NCBI GenBank assembly: GCA_027065695.1
Contig: JAMONP010000048.1
Location: forward strand, 1-34,438
DNA length: 34,438 nt
Direction: 5' to 3'
From: Desulfuromonadales bacterium
Lineage (GTDB): Bacteria > Desulfobacterota > Desulfuromonadia > Desulfuromonadales > BM103
In this document: in pieces, positions 25,194 through 33,327 of the stretch
How the letters are laid out: the number at the start of each line of letters is the position of its first letter
Position numbering within the stretch: position 1 is the stretch's first letter
Program-made: the position numbers and the translations under genes
Notes under the pieces: model-generated
What the model saw: the letters and a program-made list of their open reading frames with translations, nothing else
Told to the model about the DNA's origin: nothing
Database searches by the model: none

Positions 25194-26936
25194 ATGGCCT
25201 ACTTGGTACTCGCCCGTAAGTGGCGCCCACAATACTTTACCGATCTGATCGGCCAGGAGCATGTCAGCCAGACCTTGACGAATGCCATCCGGTCCGGTCG
25301 TATTCACCATGCCTTTCTCTTCACCGGCGCTCGCGGTGTCGGCAAAACCTCTGCGGCCCGTATCCTGGCCAAAGCGCTGAACTGCGAAGAAGGCCTTTCC
25401 GACCAACCTTGTGGTGCCTGTTCTTCCTGCACAGAAATCACGGCTGGTCAGGGTCTGGATGTTCTTGAAATTGACGGTGCCTCAAATACCGGTGTTGATG
25501 ATATTCGTGAGCTGCGTGAAAATATTCGTTACCTACCCAGCCGCTCACGCTTCAAGATCTTCATTATTGACGAAGTCCACATGCTTTCTACCAATGCCTT
25601 CAATGCGTTGCTGAAAACCCTTGAGGAGCCCCCGGAGCATGCCAAGTTTATCTTTGCCACCACAGAACCGCACAAGATCCCGATAACTATCCTCTCGCGC
25701 TGCCAACGTTTCGATTTTCGCAAGATCCCCCTGGCTCGCGTTGCCAAGCGTCTGCGCGAAATTTCCGATGCAGAAGCTCTGACGATTTCAGATCTCAGCC
25801 TCAGCCTGGTTGCCCGCCAGGGTGAAGGCAGTATGCGCGATGCGCTCTCTACCCTCGATCAGGTGATTGCCTTCTCCGGCGATGAGGTTGAAGATAATGC
25901 CGTGCAGACCTTGCTCGGCATGGTCGACCGCCGTCTTCTGCTTGATACTGTAGAGGCCGTTCTACAGCGTGACAGCCGTCGGGCTCTTGATGCCGTGCAT
26001 CGAGTTGATCAGCTCGGCTTGGCCCTGCGACAATTTATCCGGGACCTGCTCGAAATGTTCCGTGGCATGGTCATCTGTAAAGTGGTTGATGAGCCTGCTG
26101 AAATGCTCGATCTGGTCGGTGACGAATTGCAGGAGCTGAAAACTTTGTCTGCAGAGGCGTCACTTGAAGATCTGCAGAGGATTGTCACCTTGATCATGAA
26201 AACCCAGAGTGAACTGGTCCACAGCAGCTATCCCCTGTTGACTCTGGAAATGAGCCTGGTGCGCCTGGCTACCCTTGCTCCATCCCAGGAACTTGGCAAG
26301 CTGATCAGTCACATCGAACGCTTGGAAAAGCGCTTGGGTTCAGCACCCAGGGCAGAGGTCCAAAGCACGAGGTCCATTCCAAATACTCCCATTCCAAATA
26401 CCCAGAGAGCACCACAGCAGCCAACTCCAGAGAGACAGCAATACTCCAGCCCAGAGAGACAGCAATACCCGGCCGCAGAGATACCGCCGCCAAAAAAGTC
26501 TGAAGCCCCCGTCGCCGTATCGATCGACAACAAGGGTTGGCTGGGGCTGGTTGAGAAGGTCAAGCAAAGCCGGCCGATGCTCGGCTCGGTCCTGGAGCAT
26601 GGTCGTCTGCTCAAGCTGGATCTGCCGATCCTGGAGGTCGGCTATGCGAAAGAATCGTTCATGATCAGCCAGCTCCAGGAGCGGGAAATCAGCCATGACC
26701 TGGAGGTGCTGGCCACCGACTATTTTGGTCAATCGGTCAAGCTGCGAGTGACCCCCATTGATGTCGAGCAGCAGAATACGCCGCCTTCCCTGGTGGAAGA
26801 CCGTAAGGCCAAGGAAACCGATCGTATGCGACGTCTGCGTGAGGATGCCATGGAGCATCCGGCCTTGAAATCGGTTCAGGATATTTTTAACGGAAAAATC
26901 AAGAAAGTTATCCCTATCGACAAGGGCTTTGTTTAA
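25194..26936 (+). CDS. dnaX: DNA polymerase III subunits gamma/tau
   Basis: 580 aa from the ATG at 25194, giving MAYLVLARKWRPQ, the standard N-terminus. The frame stays open back to 25065, but that passes through the SRP RNA. Walker A GARGVGKT at 45-52, zinc module C64/C73/C76/C79, DEVH at 126-129, KTLEEPPEH, and domain III to about 370. A low-complexity linker (about 383-445) contains tandem repeats, then a tau-type C-terminal domain. It is the clamp-loader motor. Followed after 64 bp by ebfC. Confidence 0.95.
   Translation: MAYLVLARKWRPQYFTDLIGQEHVSQTLTNAIRSGRIHHAFLFTGARGVGKTSAARILAKALNCEEGLSDQPCGACSSCTEITAGQGLDVLEIDGASNTGVDDIRELRENIRYLPSRSRFKIFIIDEVHMLSTNAFNALLKTLEEPPEHAKFIFATTEPHKIPITILSRCQRFDFRKIPLARVAKRLREISDAEALTISDLSLSLVARQGEGSMRDALSTLDQVIAFSGDEVEDNAVQTLLGMVDRRLLLDTVEAVLQRDSRRALDAVHRVDQLGLALRQFIRDLLEMFRGMVICKVVDEPAEMLDLVGDELQELKTLSAEASLEDLQRIVTLIMKTQSELVHSSYPLLTLEMSLVRLATLAPSQELGKLISHIERLEKRLGSAPRAEVQSTRSIPNTPIPNTQRAPQQPTPERQQYSSPERQQYPAAEIPPPKKSEAPVAVSIDNKGWLGLVEKVKQSRPMLGSVLEHGRLLKLDLPILEVGYAKESFMISQLQEREISHDLEVLATDYFGQSVKLRVTPIDVEQQNTPPSLVEDRKAKETDRMRRLREDAMEHPALKSVQDIFNGKIKKVIPIDKGFV
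26374..26468 (+). repeat. Short tandem repeats in the dnaX linker
   Basis: CCATTCCAAATAC occurs at 26374-26386 and 26389-26401 (period 15). CCAGAGAGACAGCAATAC occurs at 26427-26444 and 26451-26468 (period 24). Both periods are multiples of three, so the frame is kept and the peptide repeats as IPNT-P-IPNT and PERQQY-SS-PERQQY. Confidence 0.8.
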
Positions 26937-27000
26937 AGGAAAGTAGCGCGGGACGCGAAAAGACAAAATCCAATAAATACAAATAGTGGAGGAAGCAACA

Positions 27001-27317
27001 TGGCACGAGGTGGTATTGGCAACATCATGAAACAGGCGCAACAGATGCAGCGTCGCATGGCCGAAATGCAGGGAGAACTTGAGAATAAGCAGGTCGAAGC
27101 CTCTGCTGGTGGCGGCATGGTCACGGCTGTGGTCAACGGCAAACAACAGCTGCTTGAACTGAAGATTGATCCGACAGTCGTTGATCCAGAAGACGTGGAA
27201 ATGCTCCAGGATCTGGTGACAGCAGCCGTCAACGAGGCGATCAAGCAAAGCCAGCAAATGGCTCAGGAAGAAATGGGCAAAATTACTGGCGGCATGAATA
27301 TTCCAGGTCTCTGTTAG
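27001..27317 (+). CDS. ebfC: YbaB/EbfC-family nucleoid-associated protein
   Basis: 105 aa. Typical YbaB/EbfC: GGIGNIMKQAQQMQRRMAEM at the N-terminus, a central GGGMVTAVVNGKQQLLELKIDP strand region, and a helical DLVTAAVNEAIKQSQQMAQEEM C-terminus. Forms dimeric tweezers that bind DNA. TGGAGGAA precedes the ATG. It sits in the conserved dnaX-ebfC-recR order. Confidence 0.94.
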
Positions 27318-27371
27318 TCTTCGCCTGGTCTTCGTTAACTCGTCAAAGGGGCCGCGGGCAGAGTTTATTGC

Positions 27372-27401
27372 TTGCAAAAGTCATGAATTTTAAGCTAAAA
27401 T
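27372..27401 (+). promoter_or_regulatory. Possible promoter upstream of recR
   Basis: TTGCAA at 27372-27377, 18-bp spacer, TAAAAT at 27396-27401, in a 201-bp AT-rich gap between ebfC and recR. The AT-rich setting makes chance matches likely. Confidence 0.25.
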
Positions 27402-27518
27402 AAATTTTTTTATTATAAATAAAAAAATACCCGGTTATTTTTTCAGTGATACGAAATTTTTTTGGCCACCTTAAATATCTTTGAAATCGCATAAACTATT
27501 GAATTGCTGTGAAAAATT

Positions 27519-28118
27519 ATGTTAAACTCCATCCCATCTTTCGCACGATTGGTGGCAGAATTAGCTAGGTTTCCGGGCGTCGGTAACAAGACGGCAACCC
27601 GACTGGCTTTTTTCTTGCTCCGTCAACCCGAGGCTCAGGCTGAGGCCTTGGCAACTGCGATTCTGGATCTGCAACGCAACACTCGGTTTTGCTCCGTATG
27701 TTTTCATATTACGGAGCAGGATCCTTGTCCTCTCTGTAGCAACCCGGGACGGGATGAACATCTAATCTGTGTCGTTGAGGAACCACAGGCACTGATGGCA
27801 ATTGAGCGCAGCCGCTCTTTCAAAGGCCACTATCATGTGCTGCATGGTGCGCTGTCGCCACTGGATGGCATCGGTCCGGAAGATCTCAAAATAGCTCCCT
27901 TGATCAAACGTCTTGAACAAGGCGATTTCCAGGAGGTGCTCATAGCAACAAATTTTACTGTCGAAGGGGATGCTACAGCTCTTTACCTGGCGAAACTGAT
28001 CCAGCCCCTCGGCATCAGGGTGACCCGCCTGGCTTACGGCATCCCTATGGGCAGCGAACTTGAGTACGTCGACGAGGCAACCGTGAATCGTGCCGTTGAA
28101 GGTCGACGTGACATCTGA
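27519..28118 (+). CDS. recR: Recombination mediator protein RecR
   Basis: 199 aa, family length. Helix-hairpin-helix (LARFPGVGNKTATRLAFFLL, about 15-34), zinc finger C58-x2-C61-x8-C70-x2-C73, Toprim domain (ICVVEEPQ... to about 175), and a C-terminal LAYGIPMGSELEYVDEATV (Walker-B-like) motif. With RecO/RecF it loads RecA at gaps. No clear Shine-Dalgarno precedes the ATG. Separated from ebfC by 201 AT-rich bases. Confidence 0.96.
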   Translation: MLNSIPSFARLVAELARFPGVGNKTATRLAFFLLRQPEAQAEALATAILDLQRNTRFCSVCFHITEQDPCPLCSNPGRDEHLICVVEEPQALMAIERSRSFKGHYHVLHGALSPLDGIGPEDLKIAPLIKRLEQGDFQEVLIATNFTVEGDATALYLAKLIQPLGIRVTRLAYGIPMGSELEYVDEATVNRAVEGRRDI

Positions 28119-28188
28119 TCCATAAGTTCAAAAGCTAATGAATATAAACGATTTATAGAGACAACATTCCAGTCAAGGAGGAGTTCCA

Positions 28189-31100
28189 ATGTCCAAGAAA
28201 ATGGTCTGTATTGACGGCAATACCGCCGCTGCGCATGTAGCTCATGCAACCAATGAGGTGATTGCTATCTACCCGATCACGCCCTCTTCAGTAATGGGCG
28301 AGATATCCGATGCCAAAAGCGCCATGGGGCAAAAAAACATCTGGGGAACCATCCCCAAGGTGGTAGAGATGCAGTCAGAAGGCGGCGCGGCCGGAGCCGT
28401 TCACGGGGCCTTGCAAGCTGGAGCTCTGACGACAACCTTCACCGCATCTCAGGGTCTGCTACTGATGATCCCGAATATGTTCAAAATTGCCGGTGAATTG
28501 ACGCCGACGGTTTTCCATGTTTCGGCCCGCGCAATTGCCGCCCAGGCACTATCGATCTTTGGCGACCATTCCGACGTTATGACCTGCACTTCTACAGGCT
28601 GGGCATTTCTCTGCTCAAACAATGTTCAGGAAGTCATGGACTTCGCGTTGATCGCCCAGGCCGCAACGCTTGAATCGCGCATTCCCTTCCTGCATTACTT
28701 TGACGGCTTCCGGACTTCGAGTGAAGTACAGAAAGTCCATGAGCTCTCCGAAAACGACATGCGGTTCATGATCAACAACGAACTCACCAAAGCCCACCGC
28801 GCCCGTGCCCTGTCACCTGACCATCCAGTCCTGCGCGGCACAGCGCAGAACCCGGATGTTTTCTTCCAGGGACGCGAGACGGTTAACCCATACTATGACA
28901 AGATCGCCGGCATTCTTCAGGCCCAGTTTGACAAGTTCGCCCAACAGACCGGCCGTCAGTACAACCTGTTCGATTATGTTGGTGCCCCGGATGCTGAGCG
29001 CGTCGTGGTGATGATGGGTTCCGGTTGTGACACCATGCATGAGCTGGTTGAGCACCTGGTCTCGCAGGGCGAGAAGGTCGGCCTGATCAAGGTTCGCTTC
29101 TTCCTGCCATTCGATGTTGCTGCTTTCGCCAAAGTACTGCCGAATACGGTCAGAAAGATTGCCGTGCTCGACCGCACCAAAGAACCTGGTTCTATCGGCG
29201 AACCGCTCTACCACAATGTTCGTACCGCCTTTGGCGAAGCGATGAGTGACGGCCTGGTGTCCTTCCAGGGCTATCCAAGTATTGTCGGTGCACGCTACGG
29301 CCTCGGCTCTTACGAATTCTCGCCCGGCATGGCCAAGGCGGTGCTTGACAACCTGTCAAAAGACAAGCCAATGAACCACTGCGTAGTCGGTATCAAGGAT
29401 GATGTTACCGGTCGCAGTCTCGATTTCGAGGCTGACTACAAGGTGCCTTTCGACGGCTACTCGGCTATGTTTTACGGTCTCGGTGCAGACGGTACGGTCG
29501 GCGCTAACAAGAACTCGATCAAGATCATCGGTGACGCCACCGACAACGAAGTACAAGCTTACTTTGTCTATGATTCCAAGAAGGCCGGCAGCATGACCAC
29601 CAGTCATCTGCGCTTCGGCAAGAAAGTGATTCGTGCGCCCTACCTGATCACCACCTCAGACTTTGTCGCCTGTCATAACTTCTCTTTCCTGGAGAAATAC
29701 GACATGTTGAAAAACGCTAAACAGGGTGCTACTTTCCTGCTTAACAGCCCGTTCAACAAAGACGAAGTCTGGCCACATCTGCCGAAATCAGTCCAACAGG
29801 CCATTATCGACAAACAGCTCAAGTTTTTCGTCATCGACGGCGTGAAGCTTGGCAACGAAATCGGCCTGGGCTCCCGCATAAACGTCATCATGCAGACTGC
29901 TTTCTTCAAGATCTCCGACATCATCTCCCTAGATCTTGCTGTCCGTGAGATCAAGGACGCCATCGTCAAGTCTTACAGCAAGGCTGGTGAGAAAGTCGTT
30001 AACATGAACAACCAGGCGGTCGATGTCGCCTTGGAGAACATTGAGGAAGTCACTGTCCCGGCCAGTGCCGACAGCAGTATTACAATGACCATCGGACAAT
30101 GGTCCGGCACTCCAGAAACAGTGCAGAAAACCCTCGGACCGATCATCGATGGTCTCGGTGAGAACCTGCCGGTCTCAGCCATGCCAGTTGATGGCACCTT
30201 CCCGACCGCGACAGCAATGTACGAGAAGCGTAACATCGCCATCGAGAGTCCGGTCTGGGATGAAAAGCTCTGTATCCAGTGTGGCATCTGTTCGTTCGTC
30301 TGCCCGCATGCCACTATGCGCATGAAGATCTACGACGAAAAAGATCTTGGGGAAGCACCTGAGACTTTCAAGTCTTGTGCAGCCAAGGGCAAGGGTATGG
30401 AAGGCAAGCTCTTCACTCTGCAGGTAGCTGTGGAAGATTGCACTGGCTGCGGTGCCTGTGTCCATAACTGCCCGGTAAAAAGCAAGGACGACGAGAGCCA
30501 TAAGGCGATCAACATGCAGCCACAACCACCGCTGCGTGAGACCGAATCCAAGAACTTCGACTTCTTCCTCAATCTGCCTGATACTGACCCGGCTCTGATT
30601 AACACTGCCACGCTCAAGGGCAGCCAGTTCTTGCCACCTATGTTCGAATTCTCCGGTGCTTGTGCCGGTTGTGGCGAGACTCCGTTTGTCAAACTCTGCT
30701 CGCAACTTTTCGGTGACCGCATGGTAGTCGCCAACGCAACTGGTTGTTCGTCGATCTATGGCGGCAACCTGCCAACGACCCCCTGGACCACACGCAAAGA
30801 CGGTCTCGGTCCGGCATGGAGCAACTCGCTCTTTGAGGATAACGCCGAGTTCGGTTTCGGCTTCCGACTCGCCATTGACAAAACCAATGAATACGCGCGC
30901 GAATTGCTGGTCAAAAGCATGGCCTGCGGTTGTGTAGCATGCAAAGGCAGCAGTGAGCTGAAGCAGGCTATTCTCGATGCTGATCAGTCGTCCCAGGCCC
31001 TGATCGAAGAACAACGTGGCCGGGTCAAGCAGCTCAAAGCGATTCTCGCCAAGTGTAGCCACGAGACCGCACCACAGCTACTTGCTGATGCCGACTATCT

Positions 31101-31767
31101 TGTTACCAAGTCAGTCTGGATTCACGGTGGAGACGGCTGGGCTTACGATATCGGTTACGGCGGCCTTGACCATGTACTGGCCACCGGTGCCAATGTCAAT
31201 GTGCTGGTACTCGACACAGAGGTCTACTCAAACACAGGTGGACAGGCCTCCAAGGCAACCCCAATGGCAGCCGTGGCGCAGTTTGCTGCCGGTGGTAAAG
31301 CACAACCAAAGAAAGACCTCTCGATGATCGCCATGACCTACGGCAACATCTACGTTGCCAGGGTCTCGATGGCCAACCCTGGCCAGGTGGTCAAGGCAAT
31401 GCTTGAAGCCGATGCCTACGACGGTCCGTCGTTGATCATTGCCTACTCGCACTGCATCGCCCATGGTATCGACATGGCGAGCGCTGTGGATAACTGCAAG
31501 CGGGCTGTCAACTCCGGTTACTGGCCACTGTTCCGTTTCGATCCTCGCTTGGCCAAGGAAGGCAAAAATCCGTTGCAGCTCGACAGCAAGGCACCGTCGA
31601 TCAGCTTCAAAGATTTTGCCAACCAGGAAAATCGTTTCCGCGTGCTCAAGAAGAATAACCCTGAGAATGCCGAAGCATTGATGGATGCCTCCGCCAAGGA
31701 CGCAGCCAACCGCTACGATCTCTACAAAAAACTGGCGGAGATGTCGGCAGACTGCGGTACAAAGTAA
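28189..31767 (+). CDS. nifJ: Pyruvate:ferredoxin (flavodoxin) oxidoreductase, single-chain
   Basis: 1192 aa, typical of the homodimeric enzyme. Domain order: N-terminal pyrimidine-binding and CoA domains (YPITPSSVMGE; FGDHSDVM; LDRTKEPGSIGEPLY), gamma-type domain (about 420-630), a two-[4Fe-4S] ferredoxin domain (C695/C698/C701/C705 and C751/C754/C757/C761), then the TPP domain with the third-cluster cysteines (C825, C828 in CAGCGE) and GDGWAYDIGYGGLDHVLATG...DTEVYSNTGGQ. It converts pyruvate and CoA to acetyl-CoA, CO2 and reduced ferredoxin, or the reverse. A strong AAGGAGGAG precedes the ATG; a strong terminator follows. Monocistronic. Confidence 0.97.
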   Translation: MSKKMVCIDGNTAAAHVAHATNEVIAIYPITPSSVMGEISDAKSAMGQKNIWGTIPKVVEMQSEGGAAGAVHGALQAGALTTTFTASQGLLLMIPNMFKIAGELTPTVFHVSARAIAAQALSIFGDHSDVMTCTSTGWAFLCSNNVQEVMDFALIAQAATLESRIPFLHYFDGFRTSSEVQKVHELSENDMRFMINNELTKAHRARALSPDHPVLRGTAQNPDVFFQGRETVNPYYDKIAGILQAQFDKFAQQTGRQYNLFDYVGAPDAERVVVMMGSGCDTMHELVEHLVSQGEKVGLIKVRFFLPFDVAAFAKVLPNTVRKIAVLDRTKEPGSIGEPLYHNVRTAFGEAMSDGLVSFQGYPSIVGARYGLGSYEFSPGMAKAVLDNLSKDKPMNHCVVGIKDDVTGRSLDFEADYKVPFDGYSAMFYGLGADGTVGANKNSIKIIGDATDNEVQAYFVYDSKKAGSMTTSHLRFGKKVIRAPYLITTSDFVACHNFSFLEKYDMLKNAKQGATFLLNSPFNKDEVWPHLPKSVQQAIIDKQLKFFVIDGVKLGNEIGLGSRINVIMQTAFFKISDIISLDLAVREIKDAIVKSYSKAGEKVVNMNNQAVDVALENIEEVTVPASADSSITMTIGQWSGTPETVQKTLGPIIDGLGENLPVSAMPVDGTFPTATAMYEKRNIAIESPVWDEKLCIQCGICSFVCPHATMRMKIYDEKDLGEAPETFKSCAAKGKGMEGKLFTLQVAVEDCTGCGACVHNCPVKSKDDESHKAINMQPQPPLRETESKNFDFFLNLPDTDPALINTATLKGSQFLPPMFEFSGACAGCGETPFVKLCSQLFGDRMVVANATGCSSIYGGNLPTTPWTTRKDGLGPAWSNSLFEDNAEFGFGFRLAIDKTNEYARELLVKSMACGCVACKGSSELKQAILDADQSSQALIEEQRGRVKQLKAILAKCSHETAPQLLADADYLVTKSVWIHGGDGWAYDIGYGGLDHVLATGANVNVLVLDTEVYSNTGGQASKATPMAAVAQFAAGGKAQPKKDLSMIAMTYGNIYVARVSMANPGQVVKAMLEADAYDGPSLIIAYSHCIAHGIDMASAVDNCKRAVNSGYWPLFRFDPRLAKEGKNPLQLDSKAPSISFKDFANQENRFRVLKKNNPENAEALMDASAKDAANRYDLYKKLAEMSADCGTK

Positions 31768-31786
31768 ACATTCACTATGTAATGAC

Positions 31787-31820
31787 AAAAGCTCCCGGCG
31801 TTAGCGTCGGGAGCTTTTTT
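31787..31820 (+). terminator. Intrinsic terminator after nifJ
   Basis: GCTCCCGGCG-TTAG-CGTCGGGAGC (31791-31814) forms a 10-bp stem with one G-T pair, preceded by AAAA and followed by TTTTTT. Confidence 0.93.
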
Positions 31821-31941
31821 GTGCGCAGGCTGGAATCTTCTCCAAGCAGACCATGGCTGACAATGGCAGCATGACAGCGCAGCCAGACTCCCGAACAGCA
31901 TTTGATCATGAGATTGGCGCCGAAGAATCAGGCAAAAAGCC

Positions 31942-31971
31942 TTGATAAGGGGCTGGATGAAGTGCTATAAG
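31942..31971 (+). promoter_or_regulatory. Probable mglBA promoter
   Basis: TTGATA at 31942-31947, 18-bp spacer, TATAAG at 31966-31971, five of six consensus bases in each box. It lies between the nifJ terminator and mglB, about 38 nt before the start. Confidence 0.5.
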
Positions 31972-32008
31972 GACTATTGGTGTAGAACCCCCACAAGGAG
32001 AACCCCGC

Positions 32009-32509
32009 ATGCTCGATCCACAGCACAACTCCTTTGTCATGTACGACGAGGAATTCCAGAGGATCAGCGCAGTTATCGAAAAACTCTTGCGCGAGTCCAA
32101 CTCCAAAGTCATCTTCCTGGTTGATAAAAACGGCCAGCTGATTGCCAGCTGTGGTGAAACCGAGCATCTCGATACGACCAGCCTTGCTTCGCTAACGGCT
32201 GGCAACATAGCGGCCACTGGTGGTCTTGCCAAGCTGATTGGCGAAAAAGAATTCTCCATTCTGTTTCATGAGGGGGAAAAGGACAACATCCATATCTCGA
32301 TTATTGCGCAGCGAGTTATCCTGGTGGTCATCTTCGACCATCGCAGCTCGCTCGGTCTTGTCAGGCTGCGTGTTAAAAAAGCGAGTGATGAACTGGCTAA
32401 GATTTTTGAAGATCTTGCGGTTAAGGCAGCCGAAATGGAAAAAACCGGCAACGCCGACAGTCCTTTTGCCGAAATCACCGACGACGACATAGACAACCTG
32501 TTCAGTTAA
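32009..32509 (+). CDS. mglB: MglB-like Roadblock/LC7 protein (MglA GTPase-activating partner)
   Basis: 166 aa. A Roadblock/LC7 domain (about 10-130): KVIFLVDKNGQLIASCGE, TSLASLTAGNIAATGGLAKL, ISIIAQRVILVVIFD. An acidic tail ends in DDDIDNLFS. MglB in Myxococcus and relatives is the GAP for MglA and marks a cell pole. AAGGAG at 31995-32000 is well spaced. mglA starts 12 bp downstream, so the pair is cotranscribed. Confidence 0.88.
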   Translation: MLDPQHNSFVMYDEEFQRISAVIEKLLRESNSKVIFLVDKNGQLIASCGETEHLDTTSLASLTAGNIAATGGLAKLIGEKEFSILFHEGEKDNIHISIIAQRVILVVIFDHRSSLGLVRLRVKKASDELAKIFEDLAVKAAEMEKTGNADSPFAEITDDDIDNLFS

Positions 32510-32521
32510 GGATACCGGACC

Positions 32522-33115
32522 ATGTCTTTCATCAACTACGCATCCCGCGAAATCAACTGCAAAATTGTCTATTACGGTCCGGGGCTCTGCGGTAAAACGA
32601 CCAATCTGCAATTGGTCTACCAGAAAACCGCTCCCGACGCCAAAGGTAAAATGATCTCGCTGGCGACCGAAACGGAACGGACTCTCTTCTTTGATTTTCT
32701 GCCCTTGGCCTTGGGTGAAATTCGCGGTTTCAAAACCCGCTTTCATCTTTATACTGTTCCTGGCCAGGTTTTTTACGATGCCTCACGCAAGTTGATCCTC
32801 AAAGGTGTTGACGGCGTTGTCTTTGTTGCCGACTCCCAGGAAGAACGTCTCGATGCCAATATTGAGAGTATGGAAAATCTCAAGGATAACCTCGAAGAGC
32901 AGGGTTACGAGTTGGAGAAGCTACCTTTTATTATTCAGTACAATAAACAGGATCTGCCCAACTGCACGCCGCTCGAAGAGTTACGCGAACTGTTGAACCC
33001 CAATGGCGTTCCCGATTTCACCGCCTGCGCCCAGACAGGTGAAGGCGTTTTTGAAACCCTGAAAGCTGTTGCCAAGCTAATTCTGCTTGAACTCAAAAAA
33101 GGTGGGACAGGCTGA
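32522..33115 (+). CDS. mglA: MglA-like Ras-family GTPase
   Basis: 197 aa. P-loop GPGLCGKTT at 19-27, catalytic-region R53 (TER), the switch/PM3 motif TVPGQ at 78-82 with T78 instead of the usual Asp, as in MglA, and NKQD at 141-144. In characterised bacteria MglA-GTP sets polarity of motility or type IV pilus machinery. Immediately downstream of mglB; followed by a terminator. Confidence 0.93.
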   Translation: MSFINYASREINCKIVYYGPGLCGKTTNLQLVYQKTAPDAKGKMISLATETERTLFFDFLPLALGEIRGFKTRFHLYTVPGQVFYDASRKLILKGVDGVVFVADSQEERLDANIESMENLKDNLEEQGYELEKLPFIIQYNKQDLPNCTPLEELRELLNPNGVPDFTACAQTGEGVFETLKAVAKLILLELKKGGTG

Positions 33116-33141
33116 TTCAATCGGTAAATGACAATATGATA

Positions 33142-33175
33142 GAGCTCTCAAGCCCTTAGGTTTGAGGGCTTTTTA
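33142..33175 (+). terminator. Intrinsic terminator after mglA
   Basis: AAGCCCT (33150-33156) and AGGGCTT (33165-33171) pair and run into TTT. An alternative stem, CTCAAGCC-CTTA-GGTTTGAG, overlaps it, so two competing folds are possible. Confidence 0.75.
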
Positions 33176-33238
33176 TATTTAAGATCGCAGAGTTTTATGC
33201 AGAGACGACTCAGAATTGCAAGAGACTGCGCATTCCCA

Positions 33239-33266
33239 TTGCACAGTATGTCTGAGTGTCTATAAT
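33239..33266 (+). promoter_or_regulatory. Promoter of the malic enzyme gene
   Basis: TTGCAC at 33239-33244, 16-bp spacer, perfect TATAAT at 33261-33266. Transcription would start near 33273, which rules out the upstream ATG at 33256 and supports 33328. Confidence 0.6.
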
Positions 33267-33327
33267 ATCTTGGAGTTTTTTTTATCATCATGTCCACAAG
33301 TATGCTGAGTATATAGCGGAGAAAGTT

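Noticed and set aside
26340-27377. 345-codon minus-strand frame across dnaX 3' end and ebfC
   Set aside because: Covers two well-supported genes on the other strand and has no family features.
30175-31062. 295-codon open frame antisense to nifJ
   Set aside because: It is a shadow of a strongly conserved coding region; no ribosome site and no recognisable family.
31853-31945. 30-codon frame upstream of mglB
   Set aside because: No ribosome site, low-complexity product, and it overlaps the likely mglBA promoter.
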